Assembly: GCF_036408795.1 (NCBI RefSeq)
Contig: NZ_JAZGJP010000020.1
Coordinates: 1 to 31,501 of the forward strand
DNA length: 31,501 nt
Direction: 5' to 3'
Source: Olsenella_L kribbiana
GTDB taxonomy: Bacteria > Actinomycetota > Coriobacteriia > Coriobacteriales > Atopobiaceae
The position numbers and the translations under genes are program-made. This document shows positions 23,695 to 31,420 of this stretch, piece after piece. Position 1 is the stretch's first letter, and every line of letters begins with the position of its first letter. Under the pieces are notes generated by a model. It did not search any database and was not told where the DNA came from. It was given only the letters and a program-made list of their open reading frames with translations.

Positions 23695-24774
23695 GTGGAT
23701 CTTGCAGGCGAAGGGATCTTCGTCGTTCTGGCGGCAGCCATGGCCGGTCTGGGACAGCTCTGGTTCTGGCGGCTCCGGCTCGGCGAGGAGCGCACGATCT
23801 GGCTGGGATGCGCCGCCCTTGTCGCAGCCGGCACTGCCATCCTGGCGCTCTCCCTTCTTTTTGTCGCAGTCTTCCCTGAGGATGTCTTTCCGTGGTCGCA
23901 GACGCTCGTGCTGGCCATCCTTGTGCTCTTCCTTGCCTTCCTCCTCATGTTTCCGGTCGTACTCGTCGTGACGCTCATTGTCACGGGCATACGGCTCATT
24001 CGGCGGGAGGGAAGAAGCCTGCGCAACATGCTCTCGCTCGGCCTTGGCTGCGCGATGGTCGTCTATGTGGCCATCTGGCCGTTTGTGCGGAGCGCTCTCG
24101 GCGACATTCCGGTTGCCGGCACTGTCTTCGATTTCATCTTCGGCTTCATAGCTCTTCTCATCGCTCTTCTGGGCACAGCCTTCGCTTTCTACACCGTGGC
24201 AGGCGTCGTCGTGCAGTGGCCGCACCGGCATCGCCGCTACGATGCGGTCGTCGTTCTCGGCGCTGCCCTCATGAAGGACGGCACGGTCACGCCGCTTCTG
24301 GCAAACAGGGTGAAGCGCGGCATCGAGCTCTGGCATCTCCATCCCGAAGCGAAGCTCATCATGTCAGGCGGGCAAGGTGCAGATGGGCTCCAGCCTGAGT
24401 CCCATGCCATGCGTGCCTTCGCGCTTGCACAGGGTGTGCCCGAAGAGGCTATTCTCGTCGAGGACCGTTCGACCACGACACGTGAGAACATCGCCTTTTC
24501 GGAAGCGCTCCGTGAAAAGGAGGGGCTCGTCTCCGAAGGACGGCTCCTTGTCGTCTCTGATGACTATCACGTGTTCCGTGCGCTTCTGATCACCCGTGCC
24601 CTCGGCATCGCGGCCGACGGAGCAGGCGCCAAGGTGCGGCTCTACTTCGCCCTCAATGCGCTCGTGCGTGAATGGGTGGCCTATGTGGACCTGAAGCGTG
24701 CCGTCTTCATGAGGCTCTCCGGCACCGTGCTTGTGCTCTACACGGCACTCTACCTCCTGACAGCATTTGACTGA
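23695..24774 (+). CDS. YdcF/DUF218-family membrane protein
   Basis: A 359-aa protein with about five N-terminal membrane helices (roughly 5-170) and a cytoplasmic or extracytoplasmic DUF218 (SanA/YdcF/ElyC-like) domain at about 178-320. That domain begins YDAVVVLGAAL and includes MSGGQGADG, ESHAMRAFALAQGVPEEAILVEDRSTTTRENIAFS and LLVVSDDYHVFRALL. It ends with a last helix. Relatives are tied to cell-envelope and undecaprenyl or peptidoglycan stress, but the reaction is not settled. The GTG start at 23695 follows GAGGAAAGG. It sits 44 bases after the UvrA-like gene and may be cotranscribed. Confidence 0.9.
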   Translation: MDLAGEGIFVVLAAAMAGLGQLWFWRLRLGEERTIWLGCAALVAAGTAILALSLLFVAVFPEDVFPWSQTLVLAILVLFLAFLLMFPVVLVVTLIVTGIRLIRREGRSLRNMLSLGLGCAMVVYVAIWPFVRSALGDIPVAGTVFDFIFGFIALLIALLGTAFAFYTVAGVVVQWPHRHRRYDAVVVLGAALMKDGTVTPLLANRVKRGIELWHLHPEAKLIMSGGQGADGLQPESHAMRAFALAQGVPEEAILVEDRSTTTRENIAFSEALREKEGLVSEGRLLVVSDDYHVFRALLITRALGIAADGAGAKVRLYFALNALVREWVAYVDLKRAVFMRLSGTVLVLYTALYLLTAFD

Positions 24775-24802
24775 GGCCAGCCTTTCTGTGCGGCATGCTG
24801 CC

Positions 24803-25257
24803 TCAGAGGTCAAGTGCCTTGAGCTCTGCGGTAGCCGTCTCGGCGAGCTTTTCTGTCTTCTTCGCATTGGTGACGAAGGCGGAGCCGATCGCGAACATGT
24901 CGTCTGCGGCCACGCCGAGCGCGGCGTTGATGAGCACGTCGGTAACACTGCTGTCTGCCTCTTCTGGACGATGATCCTGTACTTCCCCTGGAGCATGACC
25001 CAGACCTGGTTCTGGCGGTCGAGGGGGCGGATACACGATTGCGTCGGCAAAGCCGTCTTCCACGGGATTGGGCCTGCCTTCGTGAAGGTCTCGTCCTTGA
25101 CGCGGCCGAAAAGCTCCTTCTGGCTGCCGAACCCTGCTTTGTCTTGATGGTCTTGAGCCTGAAGCCGAATGCCCTGTCATTCTCCTGCCTGGCAGGGGTG
25201 GCCAGTACAGAGTCCCATGGCCAGAAGCATGGCGGAAAGAGGGATCTGCTGCTTCAT
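24803..25257 (-). pseudogene. Frameshifted gene for a small exported protein
   Basis: No single frame spans this stretch, but protein-like segments follow one another on the minus strand in alternating frames. They run: a signal-like MKQQIPLSAMLLAMGLC from 25257; RQENDRAFGFRLKTIKTKQ; KELFGRVKDETFTKAG; NPVEDGFADAIVYPP; LDRQNQVWVMLQGKYRIIVQK; and ADSSVTDVLINAALGVAADD running to KALDL and TGA at 24803. Read together they suggest a protein of about 150 aa broken by about five frame changes, some beside homopolymers such as CCCCC. I recognise no family. The gene lies 53 bases downstream of the Crp/Fnr regulator on the same strand. Either it is decaying or the assembly has local indel errors; the clean frames on both sides favour decay. 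Confidence 0.65.
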
Positions 25258-25310
25258 CCCAACGCATGAGAGAAGGAGCTGGGGATGGCATGAGGCCAGG
25301 AGGGATGGCC

Positions 25311-25982
25311 CTAGCGGACGGACGGCTTTGCCAGAATCGTGAAGCGGTTCTTGCGGTAGCTGATATAGCCTTCTGCCTGCATCCGGCTGAGCTCCTTCGA
25401 GAGCGCCGTGCGCTCGACATTCAGATAGTCTGCCAGCTGCTGGCGGTTGAAGGGGATCTCGAACGTGTTGGCCTTGTGCTTGATGGACTCCGCATTGAGA
25501 TAGGCCATGACCTTCTCGCGGACGCTTTTCGAGGCGATGAGGAAGCTCCTGCGCGAGAGCATGAGGTTCTTCTTGGCAGCGTTCATGAGGAGGTTCTGGG
25601 AGAGCTGTTTGGTCCAGAGCTTCTGCGCTTCTGCATAGTGCGCAAGAAGCGAGATCCTGATGAAGAGGATGCGGCAGGACTCATGTGAGCGCACATCGAC
25701 GAGCAGCGGCTCCTTCGGCAGGAGCGCATAGGTCTCTGCGAAGGCCTCGCCTTTGCCAGCAAAGCCGAGAATCGTGCGGGTGCCCCAGGCATCGTTGCTC
25801 TCGATCGTCACAGAGCCTGCGAGCACGATGCCCAAAGACTGCGTGAGCGTGCCGGCACGCAGGATAAGCTCGTCTTTCCCGTAGCGCTCCTCATGCATCC
25901 GGAGCGCTTCTGCCATCTCTTCGAGCGCTTGGGCGCTGATGCCCCTGAAGAGCGGGATATCTGAGAGGGCGGCCAGATCCAT
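25311..25982 (-). CDS. Crp/Fnr-family transcriptional regulator (HcpR-like by context)
   Basis: A 223-aa regulator with an N-terminal cyclic-nucleotide-binding-fold domain (about 5-120; FAGKGEAFAETYALL is the beta-roll segment) and a C-terminal helix-turn-helix (about 165-205; NRQQLADYLNVERTALSKELSRMQAEGYI). It has no N-terminal Cys cluster, so it is not a classical iron-sulfur FNR. It is divergent from hcp, 163 bases apart, the arrangement of HcpR regulators that answer nitric oxide or nitrosative stress in anaerobes; this function is inferred from context. The start at 25982 follows AAAGGGGATGCA. Longer in-frame extension to 26261 is unlikely. Confidence 0.88.
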   Translation of the reverse strand: MDLAALSDIPLFRGISAQALEEMAEALRMHEERYGKDELILRAGTLTQSLGIVLAGSVTIESNDAWGTRTILGFAGKGEAFAETYALLPKEPLLVDVRSHESCRILFIRISLLAHYAEAQKLWTKQLSQNLLMNAAKKNLMLSRRSFLIASKSVREKVMAYLNAESIKHKANTFEIPFNRQQLADYLNVERTALSKELSRMQAEGYISYRKNRFTILAKPSVR

Positions 25983-26103
25983 TGCATCCCCTTTGTCGAA
26001 AAAACTCAAAATGTGGTCCTGGCAACGTACTCTAGCAGAGATGCAGCCAACAATGAAGAGGAAATGATACCGGATAGGAAACATATTCGGTGGATGGAGA
26101 GGC

Positions 26104-26125
26104 CTGCAGGTACGGATGCCTGCAG
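26104..26125 (+). promoter_or_regulatory. Inverted repeat in the hcp leader
   Basis: CTGCAGG (26104-26110) and CCTGCAG (26119-26125) enclose 8 bases, about 20 bases before the hcp start. It may be an operator or a stem in the mRNA leader. I could not see a clean TTGTGA-type HcpR dyad in this gap. Confidence 0.4.
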
Positions 26126-26145
26126 TGAAAGAAAGGACAAATAGC

Positions 26146-27780
26146 ATGGATACGCCGATGTTCTGCTTCCAGTGCCAGGAGACTGCCGGCTGCAAGGGCT
26201 GCACGCGTTCGGGCGTCTGCGGCAAGACCCCTGATGTGGCAGCAATGCAGGACCTGCTCATCTACGTGACGAAGGGTATCTCCCAGGTTGCTTCGGCACT
26301 CCGTGCCGAGGGCAAGGAGGTCACGAAGGACACGAACCACCTCGTGACGACGAACCTCTTTACCACGATCACGAACGCCAACTTCGATAAGGAAGCCATC
26401 ATCAAGCGCATCGAGGACACCCTCGTCGCAAAGAAGCAGCTTCTCGCCGAGCTTTCCTCCACCGAGGGCCTGCCTGAGGCAGCGCTCTGGGAGGGCACGC
26501 GCGATTCCTTCGAGGAGAAGGCACGCACGGTCGGCGTCCTTGCCACCGAGGATGAGGATGTCCGCTCCCTCCGCGAGCTCATCACCTACGGCCTCAAGGG
26601 CCTCGCTGCCTACTCGAAGCATGCCAATGTCCTCGGCCGCGATGCAGACGAGATCGACGCTTTCATCCAGCAGGCGCTTGCCAAGGTCACGGACGACAGC
26701 CTCACGGTCGACGATCTCGTGGCGCTGACGCTCGAGACCGGCTCCTTCGGCGTCAAGGGCATGGCTCTGCTCGATTCCGCCAATACCGAGACGTATGGCA
26801 ACCCGGAGGTGACCGAGGTCGAGATCGGCGTTCGCAAGAACCCCGCTATCCTGATCTCCGGCCATGACCTCAAGGACCTCGAGATGCTCCTCGAGCAGAC
26901 TGCAGGCACCGGCGTCGATGTCTACACGCACTCCGAGATGCTTCCTGCCCACTATTATCCTGCCTTCAAGAAGTATCCTCACTTCGCTGGCAACTACGGC
27001 AACGCCTGGTGGCAGCAGACGACCGAGTTCGAGAAGTTCAATGGCGCCATCCTCATGACCACGAACTGCATCGTGCCGCCGAAGGCCAGCTACAAGGACC
27101 GCATGTGGACGACGGGTGCTGCAGGCTATCCGGGATGCGGCCACATCGAGGCAGACGAGAACGGCTACAAGGACTTCACGCCGATCATCGAGCAGGCAAA
27201 GACACTGCCGGCACCGACTGAGATCGAGCATGGCACAATCGTCGGCGGCTTCGCCCATGAGCAGGTCTTCGCGCTTGCCGACAAGGTTGTCGCTGCTGTC
27301 AAGTCTGGCGCCATCCGCAAGTTCGTTGTTATGGCAGGCTGCGACGGCCGCCAGAAGACGAGGAGCTACTACACGGAGTTCGCAGAGAAGCTCCCGAAGG
27401 ACGTTGTCATCCTCACGGCAGGCTGCGCGAAGTACCGCTACAACAAGCTCAACCTCGGCGACATCGATGGCATCCCCCGCGTGCTCGACGCGGGCCAGTG
27501 CAACGACTCCTACTCGCTTGCCCTGATTGCGCTCAAGCTCAAGGAGATCTTCGGCCTCGACGATATCAATGACCTGCCGCTTGCCTTCAACATCGCCTGG
27601 TATGAGCAGAAGGCCGTCATCGTCCTTCTTGCCCTCCTCTCCCTCGGCGTCAAGAACATCCACCTCGGCCCCACGCTTCCGGCATTCCTCTCGCCGAACG
27701 TCGCAAAGGTCCTCGTGGACAACTTCGGCATTGCCGGCATCACGACGGTCGACGACGACCTCAAGCTCCTCATCGGCTAG
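26146..27780 (+). CDS. hcp: Hydroxylamine reductase / hybrid cluster protein
   Basis: A 544-aa cytoplasmic iron-sulfur protein reducing nitric oxide or hydroxylamine, protecting anaerobes from nitrosative stress. The N-terminal cluster Cys residues are Cys7, Cys10, Cys19 and Cys25 (C-x2-C-x8-C-x5-C). The hybrid cluster ligands appear in order in VMAGCDGR, TAGCAKYRYN, GQCNDSYS and WYEQKAV. The length is that of the class without the E. coli-type insertion. The start at 26146, MDTPMFCFQC, follows AAAGGA. It stands as a single-gene unit ending at a strong terminator, divergent from a Crp/Fnr regulator that likely controls it. No hcr reductase gene is present in the window. Confidence 0.97.
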   Translation: MDTPMFCFQCQETAGCKGCTRSGVCGKTPDVAAMQDLLIYVTKGISQVASALRAEGKEVTKDTNHLVTTNLFTTITNANFDKEAIIKRIEDTLVAKKQLLAELSSTEGLPEAALWEGTRDSFEEKARTVGVLATEDEDVRSLRELITYGLKGLAAYSKHANVLGRDADEIDAFIQQALAKVTDDSLTVDDLVALTLETGSFGVKGMALLDSANTETYGNPEVTEVEIGVRKNPAILISGHDLKDLEMLLEQTAGTGVDVYTHSEMLPAHYYPAFKKYPHFAGNYGNAWWQQTTEFEKFNGAILMTTNCIVPPKASYKDRMWTTGAAGYPGCGHIEADENGYKDFTPIIEQAKTLPAPTEIEHGTIVGGFAHEQVFALADKVVAAVKSGAIRKFVVMAGCDGRQKTRSYYTEFAEKLPKDVVILTAGCAKYRYNKLNLGDIDGIPRVLDAGQCNDSYSLALIALKLKEIFGLDDINDLPLAFNIAWYEQKAVIVLLALLSLGVKNIHLGPTLPAFLSPNVAKVLVDNFGIAGITTVDDDLKLLIG

Positions 27781-27802
27781 GATCTCAAAGACTGGATCTC
27801 AG

Positions 27803-27837
27803 ACGGGCTTCCGGCAGCGTGCCGGGAGCCCGTTTTT
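27803..27837 (+). terminator. Intrinsic terminator of hcp
   Basis: ACGGGCT-T-CCGGCA and TGCCGG-G-AGCCCGT pair around GCG and are followed by five T. This is the clearest rho-independent terminator in the window. Confidence 0.93.
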
Positions 27838-27856
27838 CGCAGGGAAGAGGGTGCAT

Positions 27857-28435
27857 ATGGACTTCGCAGAGATCTATGAGGCAATCAGGCAGGACGAGCA
27901 GAACGTGTCCTATACAGAGCGGGGGATAGATCCGCTCTACACGGCCTCTGCTACCTCCCGTGTCGTGATCGTCGGCCAAGCACCGGGACGCATCGCAGAG
28001 GAGACGCATATCCCCTGGAACGACAAGAGCGGCGAGCGCCTGAGGTCCTGGCTCGGGATGGAGCCTTCCGTCTTTTACGACCCTGCCCAGGTCGCAATCC
28101 TTCCTATGGACTTCTATTTCCCGGGCAAGGGGAAGTCAGGAGACCTGCCGCCACGTGCAGGATTTGCCGAGAAGTGGCACCCGCTTCTGCTCTCTCAGAT
28201 GCCCGACGTGAAGCTCCTCGTGCTTGTGGGGACCTATGCCGTGCACCACTATCTGGAGCTGCCGCAGAAGGTGAAGCTCACCGATATCGTGCGGGGATAT
28301 GAGGACTATCTGCCAGGAGCCTTCCCTCTTGTCCATCCGTCTCCCAGAAACCAGATCTGGATGAAGAAGAACCCCTGGTTCGAGTCGGAGGTTGTGCCTG
28401 CGCTCCAGGATGAGGTGCGCAAGGCTCTTTCTTGA
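27857..28435 (+). CDS. Uracil-DNA glycosylase superfamily protein
   Basis: A 192-aa single-domain UDG-superfamily protein. Motif A reads GQAPGRIAEET (40-50), followed by PWNDKSGERLRSWLG, as in families 4-5 and related groups; motif B is HPSPRN (from His160). Iron-sulfur UDGs need four Cys, but this protein has none, so it belongs to a cluster-free branch and activity on uracil is not assured. It probably acts in base-excision repair. The ATG at 27857 follows AGGGAAGAGG. It lies alone between the hcp terminator and the small-protein operon. Confidence 0.85.
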   Translation: MDFAEIYEAIRQDEQNVSYTERGIDPLYTASATSRVVIVGQAPGRIAEETHIPWNDKSGERLRSWLGMEPSVFYDPAQVAILPMDFYFPGKGKSGDLPPRAGFAEKWHPLLLSQMPDVKLLVLVGTYAVHHYLELPQKVKLTDIVRGYEDYLPGAFPLVHPSPRNQIWMKKNPWFESEVVPALQDEVRKALS

Positions 28436-28545
28436 TGCCTCTCTTGCTATGCATATCTACTATTGCAGAGTCAGCATGATAGGCATTTCACATTGCGCTT
28501 GTCCAATCCTATGCTGTAAGCGGCAAGAGAGAGGAAGGGACGGCA

Positions 28546-28755
28546 ATGGATGCATACAGCGCAGTCAGGCCTGAAGATGCTGGGCTCACCGAAGCGGACG
28601 TCGAGGCTTTCGCAGGCCTTTCTGGCACGGCTGCCCAGGTCGCATTTCTGAGCCGCTGCCGGAACAGAAGGCTCGAGAGCCTTCATGCAGAGCAGGAGAA
28701 GCTCGAACATCTCGACTATCTGATCTACATGCTCAAGAAGTCGGAGAACGCATGA
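28546..28755 (+). CDS. Small helical protein of unknown function upstream of CMD-cupin gene
   Basis: A 69-aa protein beginning MDAYSAVRPEDAGLTEADVEAFAG, with a strongly helical second half (LSRCRNRRLESLHAEQEKLEHLDYLIYMLKK) that could form a short coiled coil. It has a good ribosome binding site (GAGAGGAAGGGA). The next gene starts 38 bases after its stop with its own site, so they form an operon. The C-terminal half recalls the dimerisation helix of MerR-type regulators but without a DNA-binding domain. I do not recognise a family. Confidence 0.75.
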   Translation: MDAYSAVRPEDAGLTEADVEAFAGLSGTAAQVAFLSRCRNRRLESLHAEQEKLEHLDYLIYMLKKSENA

Positions 28756-28793
28756 GGCTTCCTGCGCAGAGCAGGATGAGGAAAGGGATTGCA

Positions 28794-29528
28794 ATGAAGC
28801 AGACAGCAGGACGCGATCAGCTCGGAACCTTCGCACCGGAGTTCGCCCATCTGAACGACGATATCCTCTTCGGCGAGGTGTGGGACCAGGAGGCGCTCTC
28901 CACGAAGACGAAGTGCATGCTCACCGTCACGACCCTCATGGCACAGGGCATCACGGATTCCTCGCTTCTCTACCATCTCCAGAACGCAAAGAAGCACGGC
29001 GTGACGCGTGCCGAGATCGCAGCTCTCATCACCCATGTCACGATGTATGCCGGCTGGCCGAAGGGCTGGGCTGTCTTCAACCTCGCGAAGCAGGTCTGGA
29101 CCGAGGACGAGGAAGGCGCCGTGACCTCTCCTGAAGGCCTTTCCGAGGACTTCCCGGTGGGCGACCCGAATACGGCCTATGCGAAGTACTTCATCGGCAA
29201 CAGCTATCTGGCATCGCTCGGAGACCCGCAGCTTAGTGCCTGCAACGTGACCTTCGAGCCGGGCTGCCGCAACAACTGGCACGTGCATCACAAGGGCGGC
29301 CAGGTCCTCATCTGCATCGCAGGCGAGGGCTGGTACCAGGAGTGGGGCAAGCCGGTCCAGAAGCTTACGCCGGGCGATGTCGTGAGCATTGCGCCCGAGG
29401 TCAAGCACTGGCATGGCGCAACAAAGGATTCCTGGTTCCAGCACATCGCGCTCGCGGTGCCGGCTGAGGGCGCCACGAACGAGTGGCTCGAGCCGGTCGA
29501 GGACAAGGATTACCTGGCACTTGCCTAG
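28794..29528 (+). CDS. Carboxymuconolactone decarboxylase-like and cupin fusion protein
   Basis: A 244-aa two-domain cytoplasmic protein. The CMD/AhpD-like helical domain (about 20-105) reads LLYHLQNAKKHGVTRAEIAALITHVTMYAGWPKGWAVF; it has one Cys (Cys41) but no CxxC redox pair. The cupin domain (about 140-225) has metal ligands His163, His165 and Gln170 in WHVHHKGGQ and His205/His207 in PEVKHWHG. Such fusions are common beside LysR or MerR regulators in anaerobes; their reaction is not established. The ATG at 28794 follows GAGGAAAGGG. The gene ends before a strong terminator. Confidence 0.92.
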   Translation: MKQTAGRDQLGTFAPEFAHLNDDILFGEVWDQEALSTKTKCMLTVTTLMAQGITDSSLLYHLQNAKKHGVTRAEIAALITHVTMYAGWPKGWAVFNLAKQVWTEDEEGAVTSPEGLSEDFPVGDPNTAYAKYFIGNSYLASLGDPQLSACNVTFEPGCRNNWHVHHKGGQVLICIAGEGWYQEWGKPVQKLTPGDVVSIAPEVKHWHGATKDSWFQHIALAVPAEGATNEWLEPVEDKDYLALA

Positions 29529-29544
29529 AGATGGCCAGACGGGA

Positions 29545-29576
29545 GGGCCTGGAGGCACCATGGCTCCAGGCCCTTT
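29545..29576 (+). terminator. Terminator of the CMD-cupin operon
   Basis: GGGCCTGGAG and CTCCAGGCCC form a 10-bp stem with a 9-base loop followed by TTT, 17 bases after the stop codon. Confidence 0.82.
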
Positions 29577-29650
29577 CCCATAGCTGGAACATCTCGGCAT
29601 CCGGAGTCTGCTGTGCGGCTTATCCGGTGGCGGACAGGCTCTGCATGCAC

Positions 29651-29684
29651 GGAACGGGCAGAGGAAAGAGAGCCCGTTCCTTTG
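29651..29684. terminator. Second hairpin with T tail in the gap before the LysR gene
   Basis: GGAACGGGC and GCCCGTTCC form a 9-bp stem around 12 bases, followed by TTTG. It could back up the first terminator or end an unseen short transcript. Confidence 0.6.
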
Positions 29685-29701
29685 TACGAAGACAGAGACG
29701 G

Positions 29702-29721
29702 GAAGAGCCGCCCGGCTCTTC
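29702..29721. repeat. Near-perfect 20-bp palindrome in the same gap
   Basis: GAAGAGCCG-cc-CGGCTCTTC is a dyad with 9-bp arms and 2-base centre. With the two hairpins before it, it makes three strong dyads within 180 bases. The rest of the gap up to 30007 has no convincing gene. Confidence 0.7.
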
Positions 29722-30007
29722 TGCTCCGTGCTATCAGATGCTGGCAGCATGCATGAGGTGCTTTTGCTACCAGCTGCAGCCGCTGCAAAGCCGAAGAAGC
29801 CGCCGTCCGGGACATGGCGGCACAACCAAGCGCTGACAGTCGTCTTGCTGCCAGCCAGAGCTTGGAGGAGCGTGCCTGCGACGCGTGGACTAAATGGCAG
29901 TATCCGCTGCTTTGCGCCTGCCAGGCTCCTGCTCGGCAGGCGGATGACAGTGCCACGTTCTGAGGACTCTGCCATCCTGTCTGAACTGCACGAGGAAAGG
30001 AACCTCT

Positions 30008-30886
30008 TCAGCGCTCGGCTACGACGCGGCGCATCTCGCTGATGAAGGCTTCTCCTGTCTTCGAGAGGAGACGGAACTTCTTCCAGATGAGGTGGGCGCC
30101 TGCTGTGAGCGTCGGCTCGAGAGGCACGAAGACAAGGTCGTCAGGGCAGACGCCTTCGATCGAGATGGCAGAAGCAAGGCCATCGCGCACAAGCAGCAGG
30201 GCGTTGCCGATCATATCGAAGCGGGCAACGATGTGGCAGCTTCCCTCTTGGAGCACGCCGGAAGACCAGGAGATGAGGTCGAAGGTCTCGTGTGCCGTAC
30301 GGGAGGAGACCATCAGGTCGAGGCCTTCGAGGTCTTCCGGATGGACGCTGGCTTTTCGTGCCAGCGGGTGGTCAGGACGGACAAGGAGACCGACGCGTTC
30401 CTTCTGGGGAAGCTCGAGGTGGTCGTGCTTGTCGACCTTGAAGGGATCAAGCACGACAGCAAAATCCACGACACCTCTCTCGAGTCTCTCCTCGATCGTG
30501 TCGGCATTGCCGGTCGAGAGGTTGAGATTGACTTTGGGGTGGAGTGCCTGGAGCTGGCGGAATGCCTCGACCACAGAAGACATGGCCTGGGTCTCTGCTG
30601 CGCCGATGCGGACCGTGCCCTGGAGCTCTGCACCAGGACCCACTTCGGACTCGGTCTGCTCCACAAGCGCCAGAATCTCCTCTGCACGCTGGCGGAGCCT
30701 CATGCCGTCCTCGGTGAGCGTCGTCGAGCGGTTCGTGCGCCTGAAGAGTGTGCATCCCAGTTCCTGTTCGAGCTCCGCAATCTGGCGCGAGAGCGTCGGC
30801 TGTGTCACATGCAGGACATTGGCTGCCTCTGTCATGCTCTCTTCGCGGGCGACCGCCAAGAAGTATCTGAGAGTCCTTATCTCCAT
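30008..30886 (-). CDS. LysR-family transcriptional regulator
   Basis: A 292-aa LysR-type regulator. The N-terminal winged helix-turn-helix (about 1-62) reads MEIRTLRYFLAVAREESMTEAANVLHVTQPTLSRQIAELEQELG, a near-textbook LysR start, followed by the linker helix and the periplasmic-binding-like effector domain (about 90-290; RIGAAETQAM, LVRPDHPLA). The start at 30886 is set by this signature; the frame is open to 31024 but the extension lacks family similarity. It is convergent with the CMD-cupin operon, a pairing often seen for this enzyme type, so it may regulate that operon in trans. Dyads in its own upstream region suggest autoregulation. The effector is unknown. Confidence 0.95.
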   Translation of the reverse strand: MEIRTLRYFLAVAREESMTEAANVLHVTQPTLSRQIAELEQELGCTLFRRTNRSTTLTEDGMRLRQRAEEILALVEQTESEVGPGAELQGTVRIGAAETQAMSSVVEAFRQLQALHPKVNLNLSTGNADTIEERLERGVVDFAVVLDPFKVDKHDHLELPQKERVGLLVRPDHPLARKASVHPEDLEGLDLMVSSRTAHETFDLISWSSGVLQEGSCHIVARFDMIGNALLLVRDGLASAISIEGVCPDDLVFVPLEPTLTAGAHLIWKKFRLLSKTGEAFISEMRRVVAER

Positions 30887-30901
30887 AGCAACGCTCCATA
30901 T

Positions 30902-30927
30902 CAAAACGTACGTTAACGGACTGTTTT
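30902..30927 (-). promoter_or_regulatory. Palindromic sites upstream of the LysR gene
   Basis: AACGTACGTT (30905-30914) is a perfect 10-bp palindrome, and CAAAAC (30902-30907) with GTTTTG (30922-30927) forms an overlapping dyad. They lie 16-41 bases before the start, where LysR autoregulatory sites are usual. The A+T-rich character contrasts with the surroundings. Confidence 0.5.
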
Positions 30928-31160
30928 GCCAGCTCGAACACATTATCTGCCAGAGATGGGACACATCGATTCGAAACGGCGGATAGCACCCCCGCTGGGA
31001 TTGTTCTTCTGCGGGTTCTTCCATGCAATGATAAGAGATGAAACTAGGCGTATATAACGCTGAAGGAGAAGACGTGAAGCTCGGTAGGCAAGAAAAGCCT
31101 CAAAGATACCTTGCCTCGGGGATATAAAGGACAGTATCTAGATCCATTGCAGATAGCCCA

Positions 31161-31366
31161 TCAGCACTCTGCTCGTATCGCGGCAAGCATGTCTTCGGCT
31201 GTCTTGTATGATTTGCCGGTCCCACCTTTCGCTATGGCCTCAGCTCCTTCGCGGAGAGCGGTGCTGGTTTCACCGTTCGGAATCGCGCTGGCGGAATTGG
31301 ATGTGCTGCTGCGGGTCTGCTTTATCTGCTTCGGAAGGTTCGTTTTGCTGGGGCATTGACTGCCAT
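31161..31366 (-). pseudogene. RelB/DinJ-like antitoxin remnant
   Basis: On the minus strand ATG at 31366 begins MAVNAPAK in one frame. The protein-like sequence continues in the next frame as KTNLPKQ, then IPNGETSTALREGAEAIAKGG and SYKTAEDMLAAIRAEC with TGA at 31161. IPN-E-T-A-(L/M)-E and SY-T-EDML-A resemble the C-terminal region of RelB/DinJ antitoxins. The frame change falls in the AAAA run, and the central ribbon-helix-helix segment is poorly recognisable. A TGATGG overlap suggests a coupled toxin gene once followed, but its frame closes after seven codons. The locus seems to be a dead toxin-antitoxin remnant. Confidence 0.5.
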
Positions 31367-31420
31367 CGCATCGCTCAGCTTTTTCTGAGGCTTCGGTAGT
31401 TTGTGTGACAAGGGGCTAGC

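Noticed and set aside
6760..25996. The same AAAGGGGATGCA sequence before the LytTR and the Crp/Fnr regulator starts (minus strand, near 6770 and 25983)
   Set aside because: The shared part is mostly the ribosome binding site; two occurrences do not show a common regulatory element.
26032..27663. A 543-codon minus-strand frame opposite hcp
   Set aside because: The composition is that of an antisense shadow and no ribosome binding site is seen.
31086..31116. AGGCAAG/CTTGCCT inverted repeat upstream of the LysR gene
   Set aside because: Seven-base arms with a 17-base loop and no T run; this is close to what chance would give.
31038..31127. A 29-codon plus-strand frame (MKLGVYNAEGEDVKLG...)
   Set aside because: It has only a weak ribosome binding site, is very short, and nothing supports it beyond being open.
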